From the NCBI GenBank assembly GCA_020847555.1, contig JADLBT010000509.1, positions 1-55,783 of the forward strand: 55,783 nucleotides of DNA. Reading direction: 5' to 3'. Below the pieces are notes generated by a model. It saw only the letters and a list, made by a program, of their open reading frames with translations. It had not been told where the DNA came from and did no database searches. This DNA comes from Gemmataceae bacterium. GTDB lineage: Bacteria > Planctomycetota > Planctomycetia > Gemmatales > Gemmataceae. Within the stretch, counting starts at the first letter, position 1, and the number at the start of each line of letters is the position of its first letter. A program made the position numbers and the translations under genes. This document shows, piece by piece, positions 8,891-17,271 of this stretch.

Positions 8891-10876
8891 CTACAGCCCC
8901 GGGCGATTGCTTCGACGCGCGGACGGCGGGACAACCAGGGCCTCGCTGGAAAGGTCGTGTTCAACCATCCTGCCGCTCTCGCCGGGCTCCCAGGCACGCA
9001 CTACTCGCAGTCCCCCTTTGGCGTATTCAACTCCGCCGCGACTGATGTATCCTTCCCGCCCGTCGATCTCCAGTTCCAGCCGCAGCTGTAACTGCGCGTC
9101 GTGGACGGCCAGCACGGGCAGGCCGCCAGGGCGCGCGATCCCGCGCACGATCAGCACCGGTCGGTCGGCATCGAGGTAGTCGAGCGGCAGGCGTTCGCGC
9201 ACGGCGGCGAAATCGTACTCCCGCAAAAACTCGCGCACCGCCCGGGGGAGGGTGCGCAGGAGGACGAAGTCAGCGGCCGTCTTGCGAACGTCGTTAAGGG
9301 ACACCACCGGCCGGCCCTCCTTGCCCACCCGGTCGAGCGTCAGCCCGCGTATCGCCCCCTCATTCAGCCCGCGTCGTGCGGCGTCCAGCGCCGCCCCGCT
9401 GTCGTGGCGCGTTACGTCAGCTGCCAGCTGGACCAACCGGCGCTCGGCAAGGGAACGGCTGAACGCCTCGTATGAGAATAAGGGCGTCTGGTCCGGCTCG
9501 ACTGGAGCCTTGAATACGCCGAGAGGTCGGTCGATGAAGACGGCGGTGCCCAGTTCGGCCAGTTCCTCCGGGTGGTGCAGATCCTCGATACTGCGGCGCA
9601 GCACCCGCAGCCCCTGCTCGCCGAGGTGAACGGTTAGCGGATCACCATCATACAGGCGCCGCTTGCGACGGTGCGGCATGGCGATCTGTTCCTCCGGCAC
9701 GCGCCGATGAGGAGGGGGGAGCACGCGGGCGCTTTCGCCGGGCGAGGTCGGCGCGTCGGGGACCGGGTGGCCCTCGTAGCGACGCCGCAGGTGCCAGCCC
9801 TGCCGCAGCGCCCGCCGCCGGAGGCGCGGCCGCTCGGCCGTCCCCTCGAACAGCGCCGGCTGCTCCTCGATCAGGCGCAGGTACGCCTTGAGGACCGCGT
9901 CGAGCAGCAGCGCGTCGGGGTAGTTGGCGCCGAAATGATGGAAGGTCACGAGATCATAGGCTGTCAGATGCCGCCCGATCTGCCGCAGCAGGTGCCCGAA
10001 GCAGTCCGCCTGCGCCTCGACGGTCAGGTGGCCGCCTTCAACGAGCAGGTCCACGAAGCGCAGGGTCTTCGCGACAAAATCGGTCCACGGTGACAGCGAT
10101 ACGTCATTGAACAGACCGCGCAGCAGCCCCGGCAGCACCTCCGGCCCGGTGCCGATTTCTCTCAGGCGCGCGACGAAGCATTCCGCCATCGCGGTGAGGT
10201 CGTCGGCGGGTGTGGAGCGAAGCAGCACTTCGAGCAGCTTGATCTGCTCGGCACGCGCCAGTCCCGCGCGCATGGCCCCGGCGAGCAGGTCGCGCCACGA
10301 ACGCATCGGCGAGTCATGCTCCGACATGCCGGGGCGGGGGAAGTACGCGAGTTCGCCGAGCGAGAACGCCGGCAGCGGCGCCTCGACGGACGTGAGCGGC
10401 AGCCGGCTGGTTCCCACGACCGCCTGGAACAACCGACCGGCCAGCTCGTCGCGCAGGGCGTCGGCGTCGGGGAAGCCGCCGAGGTCGATGGTGCCGACGA
10501 GTTCGCGGACCCAGCGGGTCGTCTCACGGCTGAGGAAGACGCCGCCGCCGGAGTCGTACCCCTCCCAGACGTGGGAGAGCAGGCCGCGCGTGACGTGAAG
10601 CTGGCCGGCGGCCGCGTCGAGTTTCACCGCCAGCAACGGCTCGCCGGAGCGAGCGCCGCCCGCCACCGCGTAGCCGTTCCACGCCTCAAAGGTACGGGTC
10701 TGGCGTGTGCGCGCGCGGTCGAGCAGCCGGCCCTGGAAGATCTCCCAGGAGATCTCTTCCGCGGGGAGGTACTCCCACTCCAGCATCATTCCCGGACCGA
10801 GGAGAAAGTGGGCGGGGAGCAGCACGTCGGCGATGACGCGGCGCGGCGGTCCGGGAGACGATTCCGTGTTCGTCAC
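8891..10876 (-). CDS. Conserved-looking hypothetical protein, 661 residues
   Basis: I do not recognise a family. The start is GTG, five bases after the stop of the upstream DUF1294 gene, which suggests translational coupling. There is no signal peptide or membrane segment. The N-terminal third is mixed alpha/beta (YDSGGGVFLSRETTRW motif), the middle is helical, and residues about 350-410 are very Arg/Pro-rich, ending MPHRRKRRLYDGD, likely a linker or nucleic-acid-binding tail. The C-terminal part has alternating beta strands (VLIVRGIARPGGLPVLAV). It is coding by its length, codon pattern and tight spacing to its neighbours. Function is unknown. Confidence 0.75.
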   Translation of the reverse strand: MTNTESSPGPPRRVIADVLLPAHFLLGPGMMLEWEYLPAEEISWEIFQGRLLDRARTRQTRTFEAWNGYAVAGGARSGEPLLAVKLDAAAGQLHVTRGLLSHVWEGYDSGGGVFLSRETTRWVRELVGTIDLGGFPDADALRDELAGRLFQAVVGTSRLPLTSVEAPLPAFSLGELAYFPRPGMSEHDSPMRSWRDLLAGAMRAGLARAEQIKLLEVLLRSTPADDLTAMAECFVARLREIGTGPEVLPGLLRGLFNDVSLSPWTDFVAKTLRFVDLLVEGGHLTVEAQADCFGHLLRQIGRHLTAYDLVTFHHFGANYPDALLLDAVLKAYLRLIEEQPALFEGTAERPRLRRRALRQGWHLRRRYEGHPVPDAPTSPGESARVLPPPHRRVPEEQIAMPHRRKRRLYDGDPLTVHLGEQGLRVLRRSIEDLHHPEELAELGTAVFIDRPLGVFKAPVEPDQTPLFSYEAFSRSLAERRLVQLAADVTRHDSGAALDAARRGLNEGAIRGLTLDRVGKEGRPVVSLNDVRKTAADFVLLRTLPRAVREFLREYDFAAVRERLPLDYLDADRPVLIVRGIARPGGLPVLAVHDAQLQLRLELEIDGREGYISRGGVEYAKGGLRVVRAWEPGESGRMVEHDLSSEALVVPPSARRSNRPGL

Positions 10877-10880
10877 AGCC

Positions 10881-11270
10881 TCACCCCCACCACACCCGCT
10901 TGATCGCCAGCGCGATCAGCGCCACCTGCAGCGCCACGATGCACCAGAAGAGGATCCGGAACTTCCCCTTGACCGTCTTGTGGCGGAACAGCTCCATCCC
11001 GGCGTAGGCGCCGAGACTCCCGCCGGCCGCCGTCAGCCCGTGCAGCACCACCTCCGGCACCCGCGACGACGCCGACTGCGCCCGCGCCTTGTCGTAGCCG
11101 TAGTATCCGAACGCGGTCACGTTCACCGCCGCCAGCCAGCAGCCCAGCAGCGGACCCCAATCGACGCGCCGGCTCAGTCCCCACCACAGCGCCGCCGCGC
11201 CGACCAGCGTCACCGCGGACGCCACGAGAAGGTGATGCCGCACCGGCCGCTGCCTTGCCTGCCCCGCCAT
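10881..11270 (-). CDS. DUF1294 family small membrane protein
   Basis: 129 residues with about four hydrophobic segments. The DUF1294 signature is clear: NVTAFGYYGYDKARA (Asp-Lys-x-Arg-Ala), then RVPEVVLHGLTAAGGSLGA, then the FRHKTVKGKF block. The biochemical role of the family is unknown; it is an inner-membrane protein, sometimes fused to a cold-shock domain, which is absent here. I start at the ATG at 11270 because AGGG lies eight bases upstream; a GTG three codons earlier has no room for a ribosome site. It is first in the minus-strand group with the 661-residue orphan and the M48 protease. Confidence 0.85.
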   Translation of the reverse strand: MAGQARQRPVRHHLLVASAVTLVGAAALWWGLSRRVDWGPLLGCWLAAVNVTAFGYYGYDKARAQSASSRVPEVVLHGLTAAGGSLGAYAGMELFRHKTVKGKFRILFWCIVALQVALIALAIKRVWWG

Positions 11271-11281
11271 CTTGCGCACCC

Positions 11282-11287
11282 TATACT
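11282..11287 (+). promoter_or_regulatory. Candidate -10 box (TATACT) for the HIT gene
   Basis: TATACT lies 64 nt before the HIT ATG in the gap between two divergent genes. No good -35 box is at standard spacing. The same hexamer sits upstream of the esterase, glmS and rhodanese genes. Confidence 0.3.
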
Positions 11288-11351
11288 GAAAGGAATCCGC
11301 CAGCCCGCGCGACCACGCCGCGCGAAGGGCTTCATTTTAGCGAGGGGAAGC

Positions 11352-11864
11352 ATGCACGAGCAACTGTGGGCGCCGTGGCGCCTCGCCTACGTCGCCAAAC
11401 CGAGCCCACCGGCCGCCGAGGATCCGTGCTTCATCTGCCGCGGCCTCGCCGAGGACGACGACCGCGCCAACCTGATCGCTCTGCGCACGCCCCGCAGTGT
11501 CGTGGTTCTCAACCGCTTCCCCTACAACAACGGCCATCTGCTCATCGCCCCCCGCGCCCACAAGGGCGGGCTCCACGAACTCGACGCGGACGAGATCCTC
11601 GACACCCAGCAGACCTTGACACGCATGGTCGCGGTCCTCTGCGAGCTGATGCGGCCGGACGGCTACAACATCGGCCTGAACCTCGGCCGCGCCGCCGGCG
11701 CCGGCCTGCCCGGCCACCTGCACTGGCATATTGTGCCGCGCTGGAACGGCGACACCAACTTCATGCCGGTGCTGGCCGACGTCAAGGTGATCGTGCAGTC
11801 GCTCGACGCCCTCTGGGAGCTGCTCGCGCAGCGGCTGAACGGTGCTGCTCCCAGCGCAGGATGA
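11352..11864 (+). CDS. HIT family hydrolase/phosphorylase
   Basis: 170 residues. Histidine-triad nucleotide-binding protein, of the group that hydrolyses or phosphorolyses diadenosine polyphosphates or AMP-linked substrates. The triad H-x-H-x-H is HLHWH at 122-126 and the N-terminal LWAPWR motif is typical of the Ap4A-phosphorylase-like group. CFIC (Cys26, Cys29) is the usual half of a structural zinc site. The ATG at 11352 follows a GAGGGGA ribosome site; the open frame further upstream overlaps the divergent DUF1294 gene and is not used. A double palindrome of the cccacggg family follows the stop. Confidence 0.93.
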   Translation: MHEQLWAPWRLAYVAKPSPPAAEDPCFICRGLAEDDDRANLIALRTPRSVVVLNRFPYNNGHLLIAPRAHKGGLHELDADEILDTQQTLTRMVAVLCELMRPDGYNIGLNLGRAAGAGLPGHLHWHIVPRWNGDTNFMPVLADVKVIVQSLDALWELLAQRLNGAAPSAG

Positions 11865-11881
11865 CAAGGAAGGGCTTGTAA

Positions 11882-11948
11882 AGCCCACGGGTCGCGTCCC
11901 GTGGGTGAAGTGCTGGAGATTTGCCCCACGGGACGCCACCCGTGGGCT
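11882..11948. repeat. Double palindrome, family B copy 1
   Basis: Two hairpins, each with an 8-bp cccacggg/cccgtggg stem (11884-11905 and 11925-11946). The two 24-nt units (11882-11905 and 11925-11948) are inverted copies of each other with one mismatch, the layout of a paired REP-like unit. It lies between the HIT and dGTPase-like genes. Confidence 0.85.
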
Positions 11949-11977
11949 TTCCCTGACCCCTGACCCCTTTCTCCTTC

Positions 11978-13138
11978 ATGGCTGACGTTCCGTTCACGCC
12001 GCCCGACTGGCTGACTCGCGAGGAAGACCTGCTCGCCCCCTACGCCATGCACACCCGCCTCAGTCGTGGCCGCCGCCATCCCGAGGCGCCGCACGCTTTT
12101 CGCACCGCGTACACGCGCGACCGCGACCGGATCGTTCACAGCACCGCGTTCCGCCGCCTGATGTACAAGACGCAGGTTCTCCTCACCCAGACAAACGACT
12201 ACCACCGGACGCGCCTCACCCACACCCTCGAGGTCGCCCAGATCAGCCGCACCGTCGCCCGCCAGCTCGGCCTGAACGAGGATCTGACTGAGGCGCTCGC
12301 CCTCGCCCACGACCTCGGCCACCCGCCGTTCGGCCACGCCGGGGAGGAGGCGCTGGACGAGTGCATGCGCGACCACGGCGGCTTCGACCACAACTGCCAC
12401 GCGCTGCGCATCCTGGAAGTCCTCGAATACCGCTACGCCGACTTCCCCGGCCTGAACCTGTCGTGGGAGGTGCTGGAGACCCAGGCCCACAAGTGCAAGC
12501 GCCGCGATGCCCCGGAGGTGGCGCACCTCGTCGGCCCCGGCCAGCCCCTGCTGGAGGCCCAGGTGGTCGATGCGGCCGACAGCCTCGCGTATGATACGCA
12601 CGATGTCGATGACGCCCTGAATGCCGGCATCATCACCCCGGCGGACCTCATGGAAGTGCCGTTTTGGCAGCAGGCGGTCGAGCGCGTCCTGGCGGCCCAG
12701 CGGCCCGGCCCGGAGCAGTTCTCTCCGACCGTCCTGCGCGCGCTGATCGACTGGCAGGTGATCGACCTGCTGGACCACACCCGCGAGCACCTGCGACAGC
12801 ACTGGGTCCGGTCGGTCGAGGACGTACGCCACGCCCCCGGCCCGGTCGCCGCCCCTGGGCCGGAGGTGAAGCGGCTCAAGGTCGGGCTGGAGGAATTCCT
12901 GCGCCGCCGCGTTTACAACCACCACCGGGTCGTGCGCATGTCAGTCAAGGGGCAGCGCGTGCTCCGCCTGCTGTTCGAGGAGTTCTGCCGCGTCCCACGG
13001 CAACTCCCGGAGCGCTACTTCCGCCGGGTCGAGAAGGCTGGAGCGGAGCGGACCGTCTGCGACTACCTGGCCGGGATGACTGACCGCTTCGCCCAGGACG
13101 AATTCCTCAGACTGTTCCAGCCGTCGGCGCTTATGTAA
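11978..13138 (+). CDS. Deoxyguanosinetriphosphate triphosphohydrolase-like HD protein
   Basis: 386 residues. HD-domain phosphohydrolase of the dGTPase family, which splits dNTPs to nucleoside and triphosphate and so helps control dNTP pools. Metal ligands are visible: His82 (RLTHTLEVAQ), His111-Asp112 (LAHDLGHPPFGHAGE) and a later Asp in VVDAADSLAYDTHDVDDAL. The N-terminal RTAYTRDRDRIVHSTAFRRL block is the family hallmark. There is no ribosome site before the ATG at 11978 (the upstream run is pyrimidine-rich); the next Met is residue 24 and would remove little. The length matches the dGTPase-like subfamily. Substrate choice among dNTPs is not readable. Confidence 0.92.
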   Translation: MADVPFTPPDWLTREEDLLAPYAMHTRLSRGRRHPEAPHAFRTAYTRDRDRIVHSTAFRRLMYKTQVLLTQTNDYHRTRLTHTLEVAQISRTVARQLGLNEDLTEALALAHDLGHPPFGHAGEEALDECMRDHGGFDHNCHALRILEVLEYRYADFPGLNLSWEVLETQAHKCKRRDAPEVAHLVGPGQPLLEAQVVDAADSLAYDTHDVDDALNAGIITPADLMEVPFWQQAVERVLAAQRPGPEQFSPTVLRALIDWQVIDLLDHTREHLRQHWVRSVEDVRHAPGPVAAPGPEVKRLKVGLEEFLRRRVYNHHRVVRMSVKGQRVLRLLFEEFCRVPRQLPERYFRRVEKAGAERTVCDYLAGMTDRFAQDEFLRLFQPSALM

Positions 13139-13422
13139 GATGAGAGCGGCTAGCCAGTGTCGTCTGAGACACCGCAACGCCGAGGAGCGCGGACAGGGAG
13201 CGTAGTCCGCCCGGGCGGCCCCCTACCCACCCCAGCCGGCACTCCGGCCGAGCGTCCTGGATCGTTGCTCCTTCACCCTCAGTGGTCAGCTGGGGCTGCC
13301 GGATGAATGGGTCTTTCAGGCGACCCCGAACCGTCCGACGCGGGGCGCCCGCGCTTCCCACCCAGCAGCCGTGGCGCTCGGTCTGCAAAGGCCGGGGATG
13401 TCCTGAAAGGCGGAGGTAGCGT
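13139..13422. other. Intergenic region with no recognised feature
   Basis: 284 bp between the dGTPase-like and PIN-TRAM genes. I see no open frame with a ribosome site, no long palindrome and no clear promoter apart from the GGAGG site just before the PIN-TRAM start. Confidence 0.5.
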
Positions 13423-14583
13423 ATGTTCCCGGCCTGGCTGACGCGGTGTTGGCGGGGGTTCCGCGAGCGCCTCCAGGTGCCGACCGAGTCGAGCAACCTG
13501 CTGGTCTGGATCCTGCGCGGGTGCTTCGGGGCCATCATCATCGGCATGGCCTGGGCCGCCTTCAATTACTTCAGCGCCCAGCGGCCGCCGGACGTGGCCC
13601 ACGGCATCCAGGCATTCATCGTCATCCTGGGCATCGGGGTTCTGGTGCTCCTGACCGATGTCCTGGTCCGCAACAAGCAGATCACGACCATCTCGGCTGT
13701 CTACTTTGGGCTGCTGCTGGGGCTGCTGCTGGGCACCCTCTTCTCCGCCGCCCTGGAGCCGATGGTCACCGACTGGCTCACACCGTTTTCGGACCTGCGC
13801 AAGGAGGAAGTCGGCCGAGCCGTCCGCCTGCTGGTGACGGTCGTATGCTGCTACGTCTCCATCTCCACGCTGCTGCAAACCAAGGACGAGTTCCGGTTCA
13901 TCATCCCTTACGTCGAGTTCCAGAAGCAGGTCAAGGGGGTGCGCCCGCTGGTCCTCGATACCAGTGTAATTATTGACGGCCGGATTGCCGATATTTGTGA
14001 AACGGGGATTCTCGACACAAAGCTGGTAATCCCGCGGTTCGTATTGCAGGAGTTACAAAGCGTCGCCGACAGTTCGGACAAGATCAAGCGCAACCGCGGC
14101 CGGCGCGGGCTGGACATCCTCAAGCGGATGCAGGGCAACCCGAAGGTGGAGTTGCAAATGCATGAGGCCAACCTGCCCGAACTGCGCGAGGTCTACAAGG
14201 TGGACGAACGCCTCGTCGTCCTCGCCAAGGCGATCGGGGCGCGGGTGGTGACGAACGACTTCAACCTGAACAAGATCGCCCAGCTCCAGGGGGTCGAGGT
14301 CATCAACCTGAACGAGCTGGCCAACGCGCTGAAGCTCGTGGCCCTGCCGGGCGAACACCTGTCGGTGCGCATCGTCAAGCAGGGCGATCAGTTCGGGCAA
14401 GGCGTCGGCTACCTGGATGATGGGACGATGGTGGTGGTGGAGCAGGGCCGCTCGCACATTGGGCAGGAGGTGGCCATCACCGTTACCAGCGTGTTGCAGA
14501 CCCCCGCCGGCCGGATGATCTTCGGCCGGATCGAGGGTCGGGTCCACGCTCCGAGCGGGCCGGCCCAGTCCGGGGAACGCTGA
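13423..14583 (+). CDS. Membrane-anchored PIN-TRAM domain protein (YacL-like)
   Basis: 386 residues. Four membrane segments (about 25-47, 61-82, 89-112, 131-151), then a PIN nuclease domain beginning PLVLDTSVIIDGRIAD (Asp179 and Asp185) and a C-terminal TRAM RNA-binding domain. This architecture is the YacL/PilT N-terminal-like family, thought to be a membrane-tethered RNA-processing nuclease. Acidic PIN residues including VVTNDFNLNK (Asn-Asp) are present, so catalysis is plausible. A GGAGG site precedes the ATG. A stretch at about 13960-14075, over the first PIN strand, uses AT-ending codons unlike the rest of the gene. Confidence 0.9.
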   Translation: MFPAWLTRCWRGFRERLQVPTESSNLLVWILRGCFGAIIIGMAWAAFNYFSAQRPPDVAHGIQAFIVILGIGVLVLLTDVLVRNKQITTISAVYFGLLLGLLLGTLFSAALEPMVTDWLTPFSDLRKEEVGRAVRLLVTVVCCYVSISTLLQTKDEFRFIIPYVEFQKQVKGVRPLVLDTSVIIDGRIADICETGILDTKLVIPRFVLQELQSVADSSDKIKRNRGRRGLDILKRMQGNPKVELQMHEANLPELREVYKVDERLVVLAKAIGARVVTNDFNLNKIAQLQGVEVINLNELANALKLVALPGEHLSVRIVKQGDQFGQGVGYLDDGTMVVVEQGRSHIGQEVAITVTSVLQTPAGRMIFGRIEGRVHAPSGPAQSGER

Positions 14584-14638
14584 GGGAGGGGCCGGAGGCC
14601 AGAAGCAGGGAAGCCAGTGTGAAAAGAAGGCAGGCAAA

Positions 14639-14657
14639 CCCACGAGCCGCCCGTGGG
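14639..14657. repeat. Degenerate family B palindrome
   Basis: An imperfect cccacgagccgcccgtggg unit after the PIN-TRAM stop, one arm altered compared with the cccacggg/cccgtggg form. Confidence 0.55.
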
Positions 14658-14710
14658 CTTGAAGCCCCCAGCCCCTAACCCCTCTCTTCACGCTGCAGGA
14701 GAGCCATGTC

Positions 14711-15451
14711 ATGCCCATCCATCGGTTTCACCTCGTTGCCGCCCTGACCTTCACCCTCGCCCTGGCCGTCGCCTCGGCTGCCCAGTCGCCGCCCTCGGGC
14801 GGGGACGCGAAAAAGGACGCAGTCAACAACTCTGACCTGGAACTCGTCGAGCGCCTCATCATCGCCAGGCGGGAGTATCAGCGGATGCTGGAACAGCTCC
14901 GCGCCCACTACATGACCGCCGGCGACCTGGAACGGACCCGATGGGCGGAGGAGGAACTGCGCCAGTACCACCGCATCCCGAAGCAGGCGTTTCGGCTGGA
15001 ACTGGACGTGCCCCCGCCCACGCTGCAGGCCCGGGAGAACATCACCGAGGCCAACAAGCTGATCACTCGCGCGCTGCAGTACAAGGACCGGGGAAGCGGG
15101 ACGGATTACATTGACAACCAGAGGCGGGCCGAACTGCTGCTCCAGCAGCTGATCACCCAGTATCCGCAGTGCGACAAGATCGGCCAGGCGGCGTACAACC
15201 TGGGCGACATCTACGAGTGCAAGGCGTACAAGCAGTTCCGTCGGGCCGCCCTCTACTTCGAGCGGGCGTTTCAGTGGAATCCGACCGCCCCGGGGGACGC
15301 TCGGTTGCGGGCGGCCCGGTTGTACGACCGCCAGATGCTCGACCGCGGGCGGGCCATCGAGCTGTATCGCGAGATCATCAGCCACGAAACCGACCCGAAG
15401 CGCCTCGACGAGGCGAACAAGCGCCTGCAGGCGCTCAGCGGCGGCCGCTGA
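14711..15451 (+). CDS. Secreted TPR-like protein
   Basis: 246 residues with a signal peptide (hydrophobic 8-23, cut near SAA-QS). The rest is helical and resembles TPR repeats: RAELLLQQLITQYPQC, then AAYNLGDIYECKAYKQFRRA and ALYFERAFQWNPTAPGDA, with a last helix pair near the end. Such proteins act as periplasmic protein-binding scaffolds. An AGGAGA site precedes the ATG at 14711. A family A palindrome follows the stop. Partner proteins cannot be inferred. Confidence 0.8.
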   Translation: MPIHRFHLVAALTFTLALAVASAAQSPPSGGDAKKDAVNNSDLELVERLIIARREYQRMLEQLRAHYMTAGDLERTRWAEEELRQYHRIPKQAFRLELDVPPPTLQARENITEANKLITRALQYKDRGSGTDYIDNQRRAELLLQQLITQYPQCDKIGQAAYNLGDIYECKAYKQFRRAALYFERAFQWNPTAPGDARLRAARLYDRQMLDRGRAIELYREIISHETDPKRLDEANKRLQALSGGR

Positions 15452-15455
15452 CCAA

Positions 15456-15500
15456 CCGCGAGCGCCAGCGAACGGTCGCCCCGCTCACTGGCGCTCGCGG
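15456..15500. repeat. Intergenic palindrome, family A copy 2
   Basis: Arms 15456-15468 and 15488-15500 pair perfectly (13 bp: ccgcgagcgccag with ctggcgctcgcgg). It sits between convergent genes (secreted TPR protein and the small Lys-tailed gene). Confidence 0.75.
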
Positions 15501-15529
15501 CTGATAAACGCAGCCGCTGCGACGAGTCG

Positions 15530-15715
15530 CTACTTCTTTTTCTTCTTCGCCGTTGTCAAACCCTTCGCGAGGATTTCCGCGCACGCCGCCGCGTCCAGAC
15601 CGACCAGTACCTGGAACGCCTCCGACAGGACGCGCTTGGTTTCCGCCACCGTGATCTTGGTCTTCTCCGTGTCCGCCCGCCGGGACACCTCGTCGTAGAA
15701 CTCCGACAACGTCAT
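15530..15715 (-). CDS. Small Lys-tailed protein (61 residues), possible half-HU-like fold
   Basis: Starts at the ATG at 15715 with a GGAGG site seven bases upstream, which decides the start over the much longer open frame. The sequence MTLSEFYDEVSRRAD, then TKITVAETKRVLSEAF, ends AKGLTTAKKKKK. The helix-loop-helix pattern looks like the first helices of HU/IHF proteins, and the poly-Lys tail would bind nucleic acid, but the beta arms of HU are missing. I infer a small nucleic-acid-associated protein; no family is certain. It lies last in the group with the Nudix and C-N hydrolase genes (59-nt gap). Confidence 0.7.
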   Translation of the reverse strand: MTLSEFYDEVSRRADTEKTKITVAETKRVLSEAFQVLVGLDAAACAEILAKGLTTAKKKKK

Positions 15716-15774
15716 CGCCAACCTCCGGGAAACAGGGATGCTGATCGAATGGCGTTGCCCACGCCACTCCTGAC

Positions 15775-16185
15775 CTACCGCCGCAGGTGCTCCGCCAGCC
15801 GGTCGAGGAAGACCGCCTGGTCGGGGTGAATCAACCGACGCGCCTCCTCGATCGGCAGAAACCGCGCCTGGTCCACCTCCCACGAGGCGACGCGCGGCGC
15901 AGCCCCCTCGGGAGCGGGGCCGGCGAAGCAATGCACCTGTTTATGACTCTTCTTATAGATCATGTCGCCCAGCGGCACGAGCGGGCCGGTCGCCTCGACG
16001 CCGGTTTCCTCTCGCGTCTCGCGTCGGGCCGTCGCTTCCAGACTTTCCCCGTCCCGTTTATCGGGAACGCCCTTGGGGATGCCCCACGGCGCGTGGCGGT
16101 TGTAGCTTCCCGACGGATGGACGAGCAGCACCTCCAGCCCCTCCGGCCCGTCCCGGTAGAGCAGCGTGCCGGCCGACTGCTTCAT
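15775..16185 (-). CDS. Nudix hydrolase
   Basis: 136 residues. Nudix enzymes hydrolyse nucleoside diphosphates linked to another moiety. The catalytic helix reads RETREETGV (REUxEExGU), preceded by WGIPKG. The spacing from the box glycine to the first glutamate is seven residues instead of five (GVPDKRDGE), a small insertion in the loop. The N-terminal SAGTLLYRD strand is typical of the group that includes Ap4A-type hydrolases, but the substrate is not certain. Its ATG overlaps the stop of the upstream C-N hydrolase gene by four bases (ATGA), so the two are almost surely cotranslated. Confidence 0.9.
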   Translation of the reverse strand: MKQSAGTLLYRDGPEGLEVLLVHPSGSYNRHAPWGIPKGVPDKRDGESLEATARRETREETGVEATGPLVPLGDMIYKKSHKQVHCFAGPAPEGAAPRVASWEVDQARFLPIEEARRLIHPDQAVFLDRLAEHLRR

Positions 16186-17060
16186 GGGCGGCGTCCTCGG
16201 TCCTGGCGCCCGGCCGCCCCCGGAGCCGTGGGCGAGCAGAGCGGGCCGTACATCTCGGGGCGGCGGTCGGCGAGGCGGTCCAGCTCGTACTTGCCGGGGA
16301 TCTTGACGATGTGCTTGCGACGCGGCCGGTCCGGGTCGAGTTCGGCGTAGAGGATCGCCGGCCCGTCCTCGGCGACGGCGAGCAACTCGCCGCTCACGTC
16401 CACCACCCGGCTCTGGCCGATGAACCGGAACCCACGCTCCTCGCCGACCCGGTTGACCGCCGCGTAGTAGACGTGGTTCTCCAGGGCGCGGGCCTGGATC
16501 AGGTACTTGACGGTCGTGACGGCCCCGGTCGGCCAGTTCGTCGGCAGCACGACAAGGTCGGCGCCGAGTAGCATCAGGGTGCGCGCCGCCTCGGGGAAGC
16601 TGCCGTCGTAACAGATGTTGATGCCGACGCGCAGCCCGCCGAGGTCGTGGACGGCGAACGGCCGGTCGCCGGGCGTGGTGAAGCGGTCGATGCCGAGGAA
16701 CGGTAGGTGGATCTTGCGGTAGACGTGCGCCAGCCCCTCCGGCCCGACGAGCAGGGCGACGTTGAAGAGGTGGCCCGTCTCCTCGACGCACTCCAGTCCG
16801 CCCACCACCGCCCAGACGCCCAGCTCATTACAGTCAGCGGCGAGCGTCTCGGCGCTGGGGCCGGGCATTGGCTCGGCGTGCGGCCAGGCCTCCTCCTTGC
16901 TCTCGAAAGCGTACCCGGTCAGGGCGCACTCGGGGAACACGACCAGGCGAACGCCGCGGGCGGCGGCCTCGCGCAGGCCGGCGCGAATCTGGCCGAGGTT
17001 GTGCCGCCGGTCGCCCAGGCGACAATCCATCTGGACGGCGGCGATCTTCCAGCTAGCCAT
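16182..17060 (-). CDS. Carbon-nitrogen hydrolase (nitrilase superfamily)
   Basis: 292 residues. The Glu-Lys-Cys triad is complete: Glu44 (VVFPECALTGY), Lys116 (YRKIHLPFLG) and Cys150 (GINICYDGSFPE). These enzymes hydrolyse nitriles or amides such as omega-amides or carbamoylated amines; the substrate is not readable. A GGAGGGG site precedes the ATG at 17060. It is the first gene of a three-gene minus-strand unit (Nudix overlapping by four bases, then the small Lys-tailed gene). The last 20 or so residues are Arg/Pro-rich and may be extra. Confidence 0.92.
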   Translation of the reverse strand: MASWKIAAVQMDCRLGDRRHNLGQIRAGLREAAARGVRLVVFPECALTGYAFESKEEAWPHAEPMPGPSAETLAADCNELGVWAVVGGLECVEETGHLFNVALLVGPEGLAHVYRKIHLPFLGIDRFTTPGDRPFAVHDLGGLRVGINICYDGSFPEAARTLMLLGADLVVLPTNWPTGAVTTVKYLIQARALENHVYYAAVNRVGEERGFRFIGQSRVVDVSGELLAVAEDGPAILYAELDPDRPRRKHIVKIPGKYELDRLADRRPEMYGPLCSPTAPGAAGRQDRGRRP

Positions 17061-17171
17061 GCGCGGCCCCTCCAGCGTGACGGATCCGCTCGCGGCAACG
17101 GCAACGACCGCGCGCGTACCGCTATTGTCCGTACCGCCCGCCCGGGTGGCAACTTTGCCGGTGCGGTGGCA

Positions 17172-17206
17172 GATCCGAGCCCGAAGCGTAAGCGAGGGCT
17201 CGGATC
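17172..17206. repeat. Intergenic palindrome, family A variant
   Basis: Perfect 11-bp stem gatccgagccc (17172-17182) with gggctcggatc (17196-17206); the loop region carries the ccgaagcg core of family A. It sits between divergent genes. Confidence 0.75.
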
Positions 17207-17271
17207 AGACTGGCTGGCCAGCGCGTCGAGCGGTAGGTTGATCGAGGCGATTTCCCCGAGCAGGAGCCACC

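Noticed and set aside
10707..11351. A longer N-terminus for the HIT protein
   Set aside because: The open frame runs over the DUF1294 gene, while the ATG at 11352 has a ribosome site and the LWAPWR motif right after it.
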